Of a stretch of 64,000 nt of DNA, positions 24,963-34,511 are shown in pieces. Position numbers and translations under genes: made by a program. The stretch's first letter is position 1. Each line of letters starts with the position of its first letter. The notes under the pieces are model-generated. The model worked only from the letters and a program-made list of their open reading frames with translations, did not search any database and was not told the origin of the DNA. This DNA is from HK1 sp965204915 (GTDB lineage Bacteria; Pseudomonadota; Gammaproteobacteria; HK1). The stretch is taken from assembly GCA_965204915.1 (NCBI GenBank), contig OZ242023.1, positions 3,162,001-3,226,000 of the forward strand, given 5' to 3'.

Positions 24963-26144
24963 TCAATCCGCCTTGTAAGGATCCGCCGCATCCCGCAACC
25001 CGTCGCCGAGGAAGTTGAAGGCGAGGACCGTGATCACCACCGGGACCACCGGGAACATGAGCCAGGGGTAGAGGGCGACGGCGTTGACGTTCTGCGCCTC
25101 GGTGAGCAGGACCCCCCAGCTCGTCACCGGCGGACGCAGCCCCAGCCCGAGGAAGCTCAAGGCCGTCTCGCCGAGGATCATGGCCGGGATCGACAGCGTC
25201 GCCGAGGCGATGAGGTGGCTCATGAAGTTCGGGAGGAGGTGGCGCGCGATCACCCGGCCCGGGCGGGCGCCCATCAGCACCGCGGCGGTCGTGAAGTCCT
25301 CCTCGCGCAGCGCGAGCAGCTTCGAGCGCACCGCCCGGGCGAGCCCCGTCCAGTCGATGAGGCCGAGGATGATGGTGATGCCGAAGAACACCCCGATCGG
25401 GCTCCAGGTCACCGGCAGCGCGGCGGAGAGCGCCATCCACAGCGGCAGCTCCGGAAACGAGCGGATGATCTCGATGAGCCGCTGCACGAGGCTGTCCACC
25501 CACCCGCCGTAGTAGCCGGCGAGCCCGCCGAGCACGAGGCCGACGGCGAAGCTCACCGCGATCCCCACCAGCCCGATGGTGAGCGAGACCCGCGACCCGT
25601 GGACCATGCGGGAGAGCACGTCGCGCCCGAGCCGGTCGGTGCCGAGGAGGAACAGGGTGCCCCCCTCCTCCACGCATACCAGGTGGAAGGACGCCTCCCA
25701 CAGCCCCCAGAACCGGTAAGGATCCCCGGAGCACAGGAAGCGCAGCCGGTAGCGCCGCTCGGGGTCCTCCCGGTACTCGCGCCTGAGGTTCTCCATGTCG
25801 AGCCGGTAGCTCAGGCCGTAGACGAAGGGGCCGACGAATTCGCCCTCGTGGAACAGCCGCACCGTCTGCGGCGGGGCGTAGATGTGGTCGCTGTCACGCG
25901 AATGCAGGTCGTAGGGCGCGATGACCTCGCTCACCAGCACCGAGAGGTACAGCAGCGCGAGCACCGCCCCGGAGGCCACCGCGAGGTGGTGGCGCTTGAA
26001 CCGCCACCACATCATCCGCCACTGCGAGGCGAGGAAGAACCGCTCCTGCTCCGGGGTCAGGGCCTCGATCGAATGCGGATCGAAGGGGGCCGTCGAGACG
26101 TAGTGCTCGAGGCGGTCGCCGGCTGCCGCGTCCGTGCCGCTCAT
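24963..26144 (-). CDS. Oligopeptide ABC transporter permease (YejE/OppC-like)
   Basis: A 393-residue permease. The long N-terminus (EALTPEQERFFLASQWRMMWWRFKRHHLAVASG) and a large periplasmic segment of about 100 residues before LGTDRLGRDVLSRMVHGSR are typical of YejE/OppC-type subunits. The EAA loop is AAVLMGARPGRVIARHLLPNFM. The ATG overlaps the stop of the partner permease by 4 bases. It is the last gene of the cluster that starts with creatinase. Confidence 0.93.
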   Translation of the reverse strand: MSGTDAAAGDRLEHYVSTAPFDPHSIEALTPEQERFFLASQWRMMWWRFKRHHLAVASGAVLALLYLSVLVSEVIAPYDLHSRDSDHIYAPPQTVRLFHEGEFVGPFVYGLSYRLDMENLRREYREDPERRYRLRFLCSGDPYRFWGLWEASFHLVCVEEGGTLFLLGTDRLGRDVLSRMVHGSRVSLTIGLVGIAVSFAVGLVLGGLAGYYGGWVDSLVQRLIEIIRSFPELPLWMALSAALPVTWSPIGVFFGITIILGLIDWTGLARAVRSKLLALREEDFTTAAVLMGARPGRVIARHLLPNFMSHLIASATLSIPAMILGETALSFLGLGLRPPVTSWGVLLTEAQNVNAVALYPWLMFPVVPVVITVLAFNFLGDGLRDAADPYKAD

Positions 26145-27139
26145 CGCCTCGCCCCTCCTTCGAGCCGGATCCGCGGGTCGAGCGCGGCCAGCGCGAGGTC
26201 GGACAGGAACATCCCGACCACCGTGAGCACCGCGAGGAACATCAGGAACGACCCGGCGAGGTACATGTCCTGGCTCTGCAGCGCCCGCACCAGCATCGGG
26301 CCGGTGGTCGGCAGCGAGAGCACCACGGAGACGATGGCGGCGCCGGAGACGATCTGCGGCAGCAGGTTGCCGATGTCCGCGATGAAGGGGTTGAGCGACA
26401 TCCGCAACGGGTACTTCACCAGCAGCCGGAACGGCGGCAGCCCCTTCGCGCGCCCGGTGACCACGTACTGCTTCTGCAGCTCGTCGAGCAGGTTGGCGCG
26501 CAGGCGCCGGATCATCGCCGCGGTCCCGGAGGTGCCGATGACCACCACCGGGATCCACAGGTGCTCCAGCACCGACAGGAACTTCGCCCAGCTCATCGGC
26601 CGGTCGATGTACTCGGGGTCCATCAACCCTCCGATCGAGGTGCCGAACACCACGTTCGCGAAGTACAGCAGCACCAGGGCGAGGAGGAAGTTCGGCGTCG
26701 CCAGCCCGAGGAAGCCGATCAGGGTCAGGCCGTGGTCCCCCCAGCCGTACTGGTGGGTGGCGGAGTAGATGCCGATCGGGAACGAGACGACCCAGGTGAA
26801 CACGATGGTCGAGAACGAGAGCAGGAAGGTCAGGAACAGCCGATCCCCCACCACCTCGCTGACCGGAAGATCGTGCTCGAACGAGTAGCCGAAATCCCCT
26901 TGCAGCATCCCCAGCACCCAGGCCGCGTACTGCTCCGCCACCGGGCGGTCCAGGCCGTACTGCCGGCGCAGGAACTCGACCTTCTCCTGCGACACCTTCT
27001 CCCCGGTCGCCTCCAGCTCGGCGATGTACGAGGTGAGGTAGTCGCCTTCCGGAAGCTGGATGATGGTGAACACCAGCGCGCTGATGACCACCAGGGTGGG
27101 GATCATCACGAAGAGGCGCCGGACGGTGTATTGCAGCAT
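26141..27139 (-). CDS. Oligopeptide ABC transporter permease (YejB/OppB-like)
   Basis: A 332-residue permease starting MLQYTVRRLFVMIPTLVVISA, with the periplasmic stretch QEKVEFLRRQYGLDRPVAEQYAAW and DFGYSFEHDLPVSEV, both standard for the OppB/DppB family. The loop TGRAKGLPPFRLLVKYPLR contacts the ATPase. It overlaps the next permease gene by ATGA. It lies 188 bases after the binding-protein gene, in a gap that carries a duplicated copy of that gene's 3' end. Confidence 0.93.
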   Translation of the reverse strand: MLQYTVRRLFVMIPTLVVISALVFTIIQLPEGDYLTSYIAELEATGEKVSQEKVEFLRRQYGLDRPVAEQYAAWVLGMLQGDFGYSFEHDLPVSEVVGDRLFLTFLLSFSTIVFTWVVSFPIGIYSATHQYGWGDHGLTLIGFLGLATPNFLLALVLLYFANVVFGTSIGGLMDPEYIDRPMSWAKFLSVLEHLWIPVVVIGTSGTAAMIRRLRANLLDELQKQYVVTGRAKGLPPFRLLVKYPLRMSLNPFIADIGNLLPQIVSGAAIVSVVLSLPTTGPMLVRALQSQDMYLAGSFLMFLAVLTVVGMFLSDLALAALDPRIRLEGGARR

Positions 27140-27178
27140 GGTCGATTCGGTCTCCGGTCGATTCGATCCCCGGGCGGC

Positions 27179-27255
27179 TCAGTCCTCGAACCGGAACGTG
27201 CCGGGGCGGCGGCGTCCGGACCGGACGTGGCCGGACCGGGCGCCGGGGTCCCGGT
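27179..27255 (-). repeat. Degenerate duplicate of the binding-protein gene's 3' end
   Basis: These bases repeat the end of the upstream gene at 27328-27395, about 149 bases away. Shared blocks are TCAGTCCTCGAACC, GAACGTG and GGGCGCCGGGGTCCC. Translated, the true end is DPGAHFGIYRPDTFWFED and the copy reads DPGARSGHVRSGRRRPGTFRFED-like before a stop, with about 12 extra bases. It is a scar of partial duplication. Confidence 0.75.
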
Positions 27256-27327
27256 GGCGGACCGCCTTCCCGGAGACCGGAACCGCGAAGGCGCACGGGA
27301 CGGCGGTTCGAAGCATGGGCACGGCCG

Positions 27328-29256
27328 TCAGTCCTCGAACCAGAACGTGTCGGGACGGTAGATGCCGAAGTGGGCGCCGGGGTCCCAGTTGTAGATCCCC
27401 TTCTCCGGGACGTTGCGCAGCCGCGCATCCACCACCACCGGCTGCGGCACCCCGGAGACGATGCCGATGCTGAACACGTTGTCGGCGCGGATCTCGAGCA
27501 TCCGCTTCCAGATCGCGCGCCGGGCGGCGGTATCCGGCGCCGAGAGCCAGCCGCGGCTCAGCGCGGCGAGCTCGCGCGCCGGCGCAAGCGCCGGAGCCTC
27601 GCCCGAGGCGCCCGCGGTCTCGTAGTACCGTCCCCAGCGCGGCCACTGGTACTGGTCCTGGCTGGTCGGGGCGAGCTCCCGCGGGCTCATGCCGGGCACC
27701 GGCAGCCCGTTCTCGAGCCCGCTCCACACCGAGACCACGGTCTGTCCGGAGGCGATGCGGTTCCTGAACACCTCGCGCTGCAAGGGCTTCGAGAACAGCT
27801 TGATCCCCGCCTCCTTCCAGGTCCAGCCGACGAGCTCCAGCACGTCGGTCTGCTCGGTGTCCTCGCCCGCGGTCTCGACGATGATCTCCAGCGCCCTGCC
27901 GTCCGGCATGAGCCGGATGCCTTCGCCGTTGCGGTGTACGAGCCCGATCTCGTCGAGAAGCGCGTTGGCGGCGTCGGGGTCGAACTCCGCCCAGCGCTTG
28001 CGGTACGCCTCCTCGTACAGCGGGCCCTTCGCGTGCACGGTGTCGTTCCCCTCCGTGGCGAGCCCGAAGTAGACCACCTGGTTGATCTCGTGGCGATCGA
28101 TGGCGAGGGAGAGCGCGCGGCGGAAGCGCACGTCGTGCAGGAGCGCCCGCCAGCCCGGATCCTCGACGTTGAGGTTGGGGTAGAGCGCGACGTGCGCCCC
28201 TCGGGTGGTCTCCCACAGCCGCACCTGCTTCGCATTGCGTTTCTCGCTCTGCTTCAGGAACGTGTAGTCGTTGAAGCTCAGGTGGCGGGCCTGGAGATCC
28301 GACTCCCCCGCCCCGGTCTTCGCGGGGATGAGCTTGCCGTCGGCGACGTTCACGACCACTCGATCGAGGTACGGAAGCTGCCGGCCGTTCGTGTCCACCC
28401 GGTGGAACCAGGGGTTGCGGACGAATACGTAGCGCTGGGAGGGAGGGGCCGTGGTGTTGACCCAGGGCTGGAGGGTCGGGAGGTCGGGGTTGGTGTTCTT
28501 GTAGGGCCGGAAGCGGCTGGTGTGGACGGCGGCCCAGTTGCGCTTGCCCTCTTTCCGCGCCAGCTTCTCCAGCGCGTCTTCGCCGGTGTAGCGGGCGTGG
28601 AAGGCCTCGAGGTAGTGCGCGGGGGCGTACAGCGGTTCGGGCCGCGCGCCGGCCAGCGCCGGCAGGAAGAACGGGTTGGGCCGCGGCCACGTATAGCGCA
28701 CGGTGCGGCCGTCGAGCACCTCGAAGCGCGGCGGACCGCCCCCGGCGAGATAGGGGCGGGGCGGGCCGAAGGGGGCGAGGGATTCGTTGGTGGCGACGTC
28801 CTCCCAGTAGTAGCGGAAGTCCTCGCTGGTGAAGGGATGCCCGTCCGACCAGCGGTGGCCGGGGCGGAGCCGCAGGGTGAAGATGCGCCCTTCCTCGACC
28901 TCCATGTCCTCCAGGAGGTCGGGGACGAGCCGGTAGCCCGGATCGTAGCCGACGAGCCGCGCGTAGCCGTAGACGACCATCAGGCGCACGTCCTTCGCAC
29001 GGCCCATCAGCAGCCGCAATTCCCCCCCGTGCCGCCCCGGCGCGAGCCCGTTCCCGGCGAGGGCGACGACGCTCGGGGCCGCGGGCAGGCGGCGTTCGAC
29101 CGGGGGCAGCCGTCCCGCCGCGACTTCTTCGGCGAGGGACGGGGTCTCGATGTACGGGCTTCCGGCCGCCTCCACGCCCGTGAACGCGGCAATGAGGGCC
29201 GCGGCGGCCAGACCGGCAACCGTCCCGCGGGAGAGCAGGCCGGTCGCCCCGGCCAT
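27328..29256 (-). CDS. Oligopeptide ABC transporter substrate-binding protein (YejA-like size)
   Basis: A 642-residue exported binding protein of the SBP_bac_5 family. The signal peptide (LLSRGTVAGLAAAALIAAFTGVEA) is followed by APGRHGGELRLLMGRAKDVR, YDPGYRLVPDLLEDMEVEEG, RPGHRWSDGHPFTSEDFRYYW and RVVVNVADGKLI. The length (over 600 residues) and the link to a fused dual ATPase resemble YejA, whose transporter takes up peptides including microcin C. The ATG at 29256 directly precedes the signal peptide. Ligand specificity is not visible from sequence. Confidence 0.9.
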   Translation of the reverse strand: MAGATGLLSRGTVAGLAAAALIAAFTGVEAAGSPYIETPSLAEEVAAGRLPPVERRLPAAPSVVALAGNGLAPGRHGGELRLLMGRAKDVRLMVVYGYARLVGYDPGYRLVPDLLEDMEVEEGRIFTLRLRPGHRWSDGHPFTSEDFRYYWEDVATNESLAPFGPPRPYLAGGGPPRFEVLDGRTVRYTWPRPNPFFLPALAGARPEPLYAPAHYLEAFHARYTGEDALEKLARKEGKRNWAAVHTSRFRPYKNTNPDLPTLQPWVNTTAPPSQRYVFVRNPWFHRVDTNGRQLPYLDRVVVNVADGKLIPAKTGAGESDLQARHLSFNDYTFLKQSEKRNAKQVRLWETTRGAHVALYPNLNVEDPGWRALLHDVRFRRALSLAIDRHEINQVVYFGLATEGNDTVHAKGPLYEEAYRKRWAEFDPDAANALLDEIGLVHRNGEGIRLMPDGRALEIIVETAGEDTEQTDVLELVGWTWKEAGIKLFSKPLQREVFRNRIASGQTVVSVWSGLENGLPVPGMSPRELAPTSQDQYQWPRWGRYYETAGASGEAPALAPARELAALSRGWLSAPDTAARRAIWKRMLEIRADNVFSIGIVSGVPQPVVVDARLRNVPEKGIYNWDPGAHFGIYRPDTFWFED

Positions 29257-29339
29257 CGAACGATCTCCGGAAGCCCGGGCTCCCGGGTCCCGCGCCCGGG
29301 ACGCCCTCCCCTCCCTCCGGCCCTGCCGTGCGCGGCGCA

Positions 29340-31244
29340 TCATGCCGGCGGCTCCCCCGCGGTGCGGACCGAATGCCCATCCGCGATCTCGACGAGCCCG
29401 GGCCGCCGGCCGGGGCGCTCGGTGAACGGCTCCGGCCACTCGGCCGGGTTCGAGACCTTGCCCTCCATCAGCGCGCCGAGATCGAGGCGGGCCGAGGGGT
29501 CGGTACGGGGCACGGCCGCGAGCAGCGCCCGGGTGTACGGGTGCACCGGGTTCTCGAACAGCCGCTCGCGCGGCGCGACCTCCACCAGGCGGCCCGCGCA
29601 CATCACCGCGATGCGGTCCGCCATGTAGTCCACCACCGCCAAATTGTGGGAGATGAACAGGTAGGTCAGCCCCAGCTCCGCCTGGAGGTCCTTGAGCAGG
29701 TTCAGCACCTGCGCCTGCACCGAGACGTCGAGGGCGGAGACGGGCTCGTCGCAGATGATCAGCTCGGGGTTGAGGGCGAGCGCGCGGGCGATGCCGATCC
29801 TCTGCCGCTGCCCCCCCGAGAAGCTGTGCGGATAGCGCGAGAGGTAGCGCGGATCGAGGCCGACGTGGCCCATCAGCTCCTGCACGATGGCGGCGCGCTC
29901 CGCGCGGTCGCCGATGCGGTGGATCACCAGCGGCTCGCTGATGATGTCGAACACCGTCATGCGCGGGTTGAGCGAGCTCACCGGGTCCTGGAACACGTAC
30001 TGCGCCTTGCGGCGGAACGCGGTGAGGGCGTCGCCTTCGAGGCCGAACAGCGAGAAGCCGCCGCCGGCCTCGTGGTACGTCGCCTCGCCCGCGTCCGGCT
30101 CGACCACCCGCATCAGGATCTTGCTCACCGTGGTCTTGCCGCATCCGCTCTCGCCGACGAGCCCCAGGCATTCGCCGCGGCGCACCTCGAAGCTCACCCC
30201 GTCGAGGGCGCGGATCGGGGCCTCCGCCTCCGAGCCGAACCACCTCCATTTCCGGCTCGACGTCCGGCCCGGTCTCCGACTCCCGTAGGTCTTCGAGAGA
30301 TCGCGCACCGTCAGCAGCGGCTCGCCGGGCGCGACCGCCCGGGCGCCGTCCCGCCCGGTGCGCACGTACCCTTGCGAGGAGCGCTCCACCTCGCGAATGG
30401 GGGTCAGGCGCTCGCCCCGATCCAGGCCGATCCTCGGCACCGCCCGCATCAGCGCCTTCAGGTAGGGATGGCGCGGGTCCGAGTAGAGGTCCTCCAGCGC
30501 GCCGCGCTCCATGAGCCGTCCGTGGTAGACCACCACCACCTCGTCGGCCATGTTCGCCACCACCCCGAGATCGTGGGTGATGAGGAGCACCGCCATGCGC
30601 AGCTCGGATTGCAGGTCGCGAATGAGCTTGAGCACCTGGGCCTGTATCGTCACGTCGAGCGCGGTGGTGGGCTCGTCGGCGATCAGCAGCGCCGGACGGC
30701 AGACCAGCGCCATCGCGATCATCGCGCGCTGGCGCAGCCCGCCGGAGAGCTCGAACGGGTAGGTGTCGAGGGCCTTGGCGGGATCGGGAAACCCGACCAT
30801 GTCGAGCATCTCCTGCGCGAGGGTGCGCGCCGCGGCGGTGGTGACGTCCCGATGCAGCCGTACCGCCTCGCCGATCTGGTCCCCCACCGTGTGCAGCGGC
30901 GAGAGCGAGGTCATCGGCTCCTGGAAGATCATCGAGATCCGCCCGCCGCGGATCTCCCGCATCGTCCGGCCGTCGGGGTCGAGGGCCGCGATGTCCACCC
31001 CCTCCCCCGCCCCGGCCTCCGCCCGGAAGCGGATCTCGCCCCCGGCGATCCGGGCCACGGAAGGCAGGATCCCCATCACCGACTGCGAGATCACCGACTT
31101 CCCGGACCCCGATTCGCCGACCAGGGCCACCGTCTTCCCGTGCGGGACGCGGAACGACACCCCGTCCACGGCGCGCAGCACCCCCTGGCCGTGGAGCCGG
31201 AACTCCACCCGCAGATCGGAGACTTCGAGGACGTTGGCGCTCAT
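29340..31244 (-). CDS. Fused dual-domain ABC ATPase (YejF-like)
   Basis: A 634-residue protein with two complete ATPase domains. Domain 1: Walker A GESGSGKSV, signature LSGGLRQRAMIAMALV, Walker B LLIADEPTTALD. Domain 2 (from about residue 315): GESGCGKTT, SGGQRQRIGIARALALNP, ELIICDEPVSALD. Each is followed by an HPYL/HPYT transporter tail. It combines the roles of OppD and OppF. The start overlaps the preceding gene by one base (TGATG). A short Arg/Ser-rich stretch (SRRPGRTSSRKWRWFGSE) interrupts the start of domain 2. Confidence 0.95.
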   Translation of the reverse strand: MSANVLEVSDLRVEFRLHGQGVLRAVDGVSFRVPHGKTVALVGESGSGKSVISQSVMGILPSVARIAGGEIRFRAEAGAGEGVDIAALDPDGRTMREIRGGRISMIFQEPMTSLSPLHTVGDQIGEAVRLHRDVTTAAARTLAQEMLDMVGFPDPAKALDTYPFELSGGLRQRAMIAMALVCRPALLIADEPTTALDVTIQAQVLKLIRDLQSELRMAVLLITHDLGVVANMADEVVVVYHGRLMERGALEDLYSDPRHPYLKALMRAVPRIGLDRGERLTPIREVERSSQGYVRTGRDGARAVAPGEPLLTVRDLSKTYGSRRPGRTSSRKWRWFGSEAEAPIRALDGVSFEVRRGECLGLVGESGCGKTTVSKILMRVVEPDAGEATYHEAGGGFSLFGLEGDALTAFRRKAQYVFQDPVSSLNPRMTVFDIISEPLVIHRIGDRAERAAIVQELMGHVGLDPRYLSRYPHSFSGGQRQRIGIARALALNPELIICDEPVSALDVSVQAQVLNLLKDLQAELGLTYLFISHNLAVVDYMADRIAVMCAGRLVEVAPRERLFENPVHPYTRALLAAVPRTDPSARLDLGALMEGKVSNPAEWPEPFTERPGRRPGLVEIADGHSVRTAGEPPA

Positions 31245-31741
31245 CACGGGCCGCCTGCGCCCGGCGTCCCGGCCGTCATCCCCAAGGCTTCGAGGTTGGC
31301 GCGGGTCGCCGGATCGGGCTCCAGCCCCCGGCGGGACGCGGCGTTCCAGGCTCGGCCGACCAGCTCGGGGAACCGGTCCAGCCTCGAATCGACGCGCAGG
31401 GTCGCGCCGGGGCTTGCGATCTTCAGCTCCATCCAGCCGCGCGCACCGTCGCGCCGGGTCGAGAACCAGGCAAGTCCGAACCGGGTGACCTCGTTCCAGG
31501 CGATCCGCCGGCGCGGCGGCGAGAACCACAGCCCGTTCTCATCGGTCTCCACCCGGATCCGCCGCCGGCGCACCACCCCGAGCCCATGGACGGCGAAGGC
31601 AAGGCTCATCACCCCGAGGATCCCGACGGTGACGGCCGGCAGCTCGAACATCACCAGAGGCGGCAACGACAGGGCGAGCCCGGCCCCGGACACCAGGGAG
31701 TCCGAGACCATCGCGGACGGCGGATAGCGGTGTTGCGTCAT
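31244..31741 (-). CDS. Small membrane protein with PH-like C-terminal region
   Basis: A 165-residue protein with two N-terminal hydrophobic segments (SGAGLALSLPPLVMFELP and AVTVGILGVMSLAFAVHGLG), a basic turn (RRRRIRV) and a soluble beta-rich part (DENGLWFSPPRRRIAWNEVTRFGLAWF) reminiscent of bacterial PH domains that follow paired helices. It is wedged between creatinase and the dual ATPase with a one-base overlap to the latter, so it belongs to the operon. Function unknown. Confidence 0.65.
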   Translation of the reverse strand: MTQHRYPPSAMVSDSLVSGAGLALSLPPLVMFELPAVTVGILGVMSLAFAVHGLGVVRRRRIRVETDENGLWFSPPRRRIAWNEVTRFGLAWFSTRRDGARGWMELKIASPGATLRVDSRLDRFPELVGRAWNAASRRGLEPDPATRANLEALGMTAGTPGAGGP

Positions 31742-31790
31742 TCGGGCACCGGGGAAGCGTGCCGGCTTCCCGGTTCGCGGCGAATGCGGC

Positions 31791-33035
31791 TCAGGCTCCG
31801 ACGACGTTATGTTCGGGGCCGAACGGAAAGCGGGTCAAGTTCTCGGCCCCGTCCCCGGTGACGATCAGCATGTCGTGCTCGCGGTATCCACCGGACCCGG
31901 GCGATCCTTCCGGCACCGTGATCATCGGCTCCATCGACACCACCATCCCCGGCACGAGCACCGTCTCGACGTCTTCGCGCAGTTCGAGCCCTGCTTCGCG
32001 CCCGTAGTAGTGGCACAGCGTCCCGAACGAATGGCCGTATCCGAACGTCCTTCGGTCCAGCAGGCCGTGCTCGGCGTACAGGGCGTTCAGTTCGCCGGCA
32101 ACATCCATGCAGCGTACACCGGGGCGAACGAGCTCGATGCCCCGGCGGTGCACCTCGCAATTCACCTCCCACAGCGCGAGCGCATCGTCCGGGACGTGAT
32201 CGAAGAACAAGGTGCGTTCGAGCGCGTGGTAGTAACCCGAAATCATCGGAAAGCAGTTGAGGATCAAGATGTCGCCGGGAGCAATCCTGCGCGTGGTCAC
32301 CGGGTTGTGCGCACCGTCGGTGTTGAGTCCGGACTGGAACCAGGCCCAGGTATCCGCCAGCTCCGTATGCGGGTAGCGGCGTGCAATTTCGCGCACCATC
32401 GCCCGGGTCGCGTGCAGCGCGATTTCGTGCTCGGACGCTTGCTCGGCGATTGCCTCGACGCACGCGAAGCCGCCGATATCCGCGATGGCTGCGCCGTCGC
32501 GGATCAGCGCCTGCTCCTCGGCGGATTTGATCATCCGCATGCGCATCGTCGCGTCGCCTCCGTCGACGAACTCCACCCCCGGCAACGCCGCCTCGAGCTT
32601 CGCTCGTGCGGCGCAGGTGACGTGGTCGAATTCGATGCCGATCCGGCCGCGGTCCGGACACAGGGTCCGCACCGCAACGAAGAAGTTGTCGCGGTGCCAG
32701 TCGGTATAGGCGAGGCTGTCCGCGAAGCTCCGCCGCCACGGTCGGCCGTAGTCGAGGTTGGCGCCGATGATCGTATGTGCGTCGTGGGTGACGACGAGCC
32801 CGTAGTGGCGACCGAAACCGCAGTACACGTAGTCGGCAAAATAGTTGACGTTGTGGATCGACGTGAAGAGGCAGGCGTCGACCGACGTCTCCTGCATCCA
32901 GCCGCGCAACTTCGAGAGCCTTCGATCCATTTCCTCGCGCGAAAAGGTCGGGGTCAGCTTCTCGCCGTTGGGCAGCGAAAGCAGCCGGGGACGATCGAGA
33001 ACCGAGCGGCTACCGTCACCCGGCGCAATCGACAT
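31791..33035 (-). CDS. Creatinase (creatine amidinohydrolase)
   Basis: A 414-residue M24-fold hydrolase that matches creatinase closely: FTSIHNVNYFADYVYCGFGR, TDWHRDNFF, MRMRMIKSAEEQALIR, FQSGLNTDGAHNPVTTR and FGYGHSFGTL with HYYGREAGLELRED. The histidine in GAHNP (residue 243) corresponds to the catalytic His232 of the Pseudomonas enzyme. The metal ligands of true aminopeptidases are not conserved as a set, which favours creatine hydrolysis to sarcosine and urea over peptidase activity. Good GGAGG ribosome site before the ATG at 33035. It heads a cluster with a peptide-type importer, suggesting uptake and use of guanidino compounds or peptides. The nearby DAO-like oxidoreductase remnant belongs to a different operon. 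Confidence 0.88.
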   Translation of the reverse strand: MSIAPGDGSRSVLDRPRLLSLPNGEKLTPTFSREEMDRRLSKLRGWMQETSVDACLFTSIHNVNYFADYVYCGFGRHYGLVVTHDAHTIIGANLDYGRPWRRSFADSLAYTDWHRDNFFVAVRTLCPDRGRIGIEFDHVTCAARAKLEAALPGVEFVDGGDATMRMRMIKSAEEQALIRDGAAIADIGGFACVEAIAEQASEHEIALHATRAMVREIARRYPHTELADTWAWFQSGLNTDGAHNPVTTRRIAPGDILILNCFPMISGYYHALERTLFFDHVPDDALALWEVNCEVHRRGIELVRPGVRCMDVAGELNALYAEHGLLDRRTFGYGHSFGTLCHYYGREAGLELREDVETVLVPGMVVSMEPMITVPEGSPGSGGYREHDMLIVTGDGAENLTRFPFGPEHNVVGA

Positions 33036-33215
33036 GGCGGAACCTCCGTGACGGCGGCAGAACGTCACCTGCTAGGCTAACCGTCCGAAAGGCAGATGAA
33101 AACCTCCGGGTGAGGGCGGCAACCGCGCGCATAAGCATTTATCGGTAATTCCGTCCCGCCGTCATGCTGCCCGCCACGCGCTTCCGGCGACTCCCGCGGC
33201 TATCATCGCCTCTCC

Positions 33216-34463
33216 ATGACGACGGCACCCTCCCCGGCCGCTCCCACTCGGTTCCACTCGATCGTCTGGCCCCTCGCGGTCGCGGAGACGATCGTCTGGG
33301 CGGCCATGTACTACGCCTTCCCGGCCCTGCTGCCGGAGTGGGAGCGGGACCTCGGCTGGTCCAGGACCGAGCTCTCGGTCGCCTTCACCCTCTCGCTCCT
33401 GGTGTCGGCATCGCTCGTCCCGGTGGCCGGGCGCCTGATCGACCGCGGCCTCGCGCGCACGATCTTCACCGGCGGCGCGGTACTCGGGGCGGCGCTGCTC
33501 GCGCTGCTCTCCGCCGTCACGGAGCTGTGGCAGTTCTACTGCATCTGGATCGGGCTCGGCGTCGCGATGTCGGGCACCCTCTACGAAGCCTGCTTCGCGG
33601 TGCTGGTGCGTTCGACCGGCGATCGGGCGAGGCGGGCGATCACCATCGTCTCCATCGTCGCGGGGCTCGCGGGTACGGTGTCGTTTCCCAGCGCACACCT
33701 GCTGTCCGCAGCGTTCGGCTGGCGCGGCGCGGTGCTGGCGTTCGCCGCGGCCGTATGCCTCGTCGCGGTGCCGCTCATCCGGAGCGCCTGCCGCCGCGCC
33801 GAAGCGCAGGCCCCGATGCACGCGCCGGACCCGAGCGCGAGCGCGGCCCAGGCGCTCGCGGTCACGAGGATCCCCGCGTTCTGGCTGCTCGCCACCGCGA
33901 TCTTCCTCGCCGCCCTCGACCACGGGATGCTGATCTCCCACGTGCTGCCGATCCTGGACGACCGCGGCATCGACGCCGGCCTCGCGGTCATCGCCGCCTC
34001 GCTCATCGGCCCGATGCAGGTCGCGGGCCGCCTCGTGCTCATGGCGGCGGACCGGCTCGCCACCACCCTCGTCGCATCCACCGCCTGCTTCGCGATGATG
34101 GCGGTCGCGGGCGTATGTCTTCTCGGCGCAACCTCGGCGCCGGCGCTCGTCATCGGATTCGTGGTGCTGCAAGGCGCGGGGATCGGCATCGCGAGCGTGA
34201 TGCGCCCGGTGGTGACCGCGGAGCTGCTCGGCAGAAGGAACTTCGGAGTGGTGTCGGGGCTGATCGGCCTCATGCACATGGGGGGCTACGCCATCGCTCC
34301 GTCGGTATCGGCTCTGGTATGGACCTCGGGCGGCTACGATCGGGTCATCATCCTTGCTGTCGCGGCGGCGAGCATGGCGGTCGCGGCCCTGCTCGCGGCA
34401 TGGAGAGCGGCCCGATCCGGCGAACGGCGGGAGCCGCCGGGGACGGGGGTACGAACGGGCTGA
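33216..34463 (+). CDS. MFS transporter
   Basis: A 415-residue transporter with 12 predicted helices. The loop 2-3 region (VAGRLIDRGLARTIFTGGAVLG) fits the G-R-x-x-D-R-x-G pattern of the major facilitator superfamily; the second half repeats it as GPMQVAGRLVLMAADRLATT. It resembles the monocarboxylate/oxalate-type MFS group. It is divergent from creatinase with a 180-base shared upstream region, so coregulation is possible. Confidence 0.92.
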   Translation: MTTAPSPAAPTRFHSIVWPLAVAETIVWAAMYYAFPALLPEWERDLGWSRTELSVAFTLSLLVSASLVPVAGRLIDRGLARTIFTGGAVLGAALLALLSAVTELWQFYCIWIGLGVAMSGTLYEACFAVLVRSTGDRARRAITIVSIVAGLAGTVSFPSAHLLSAAFGWRGAVLAFAAAVCLVAVPLIRSACRRAEAQAPMHAPDPSASAAQALAVTRIPAFWLLATAIFLAALDHGMLISHVLPILDDRGIDAGLAVIAASLIGPMQVAGRLVLMAADRLATTLVASTACFAMMAVAGVCLLGATSAPALVIGFVVLQGAGIGIASVMRPVVTAELLGRRNFGVVSGLIGLMHMGGYAIAPSVSALVWTSGGYDRVIILAVAAASMAVAALLAAWRAARSGERREPPGTGVRTG

Positions 34464-34511
34464 ATCGATGGACTCGGGTTTCGGGATTCCAGACGCCTGA
34501 ACACCGGCCGA

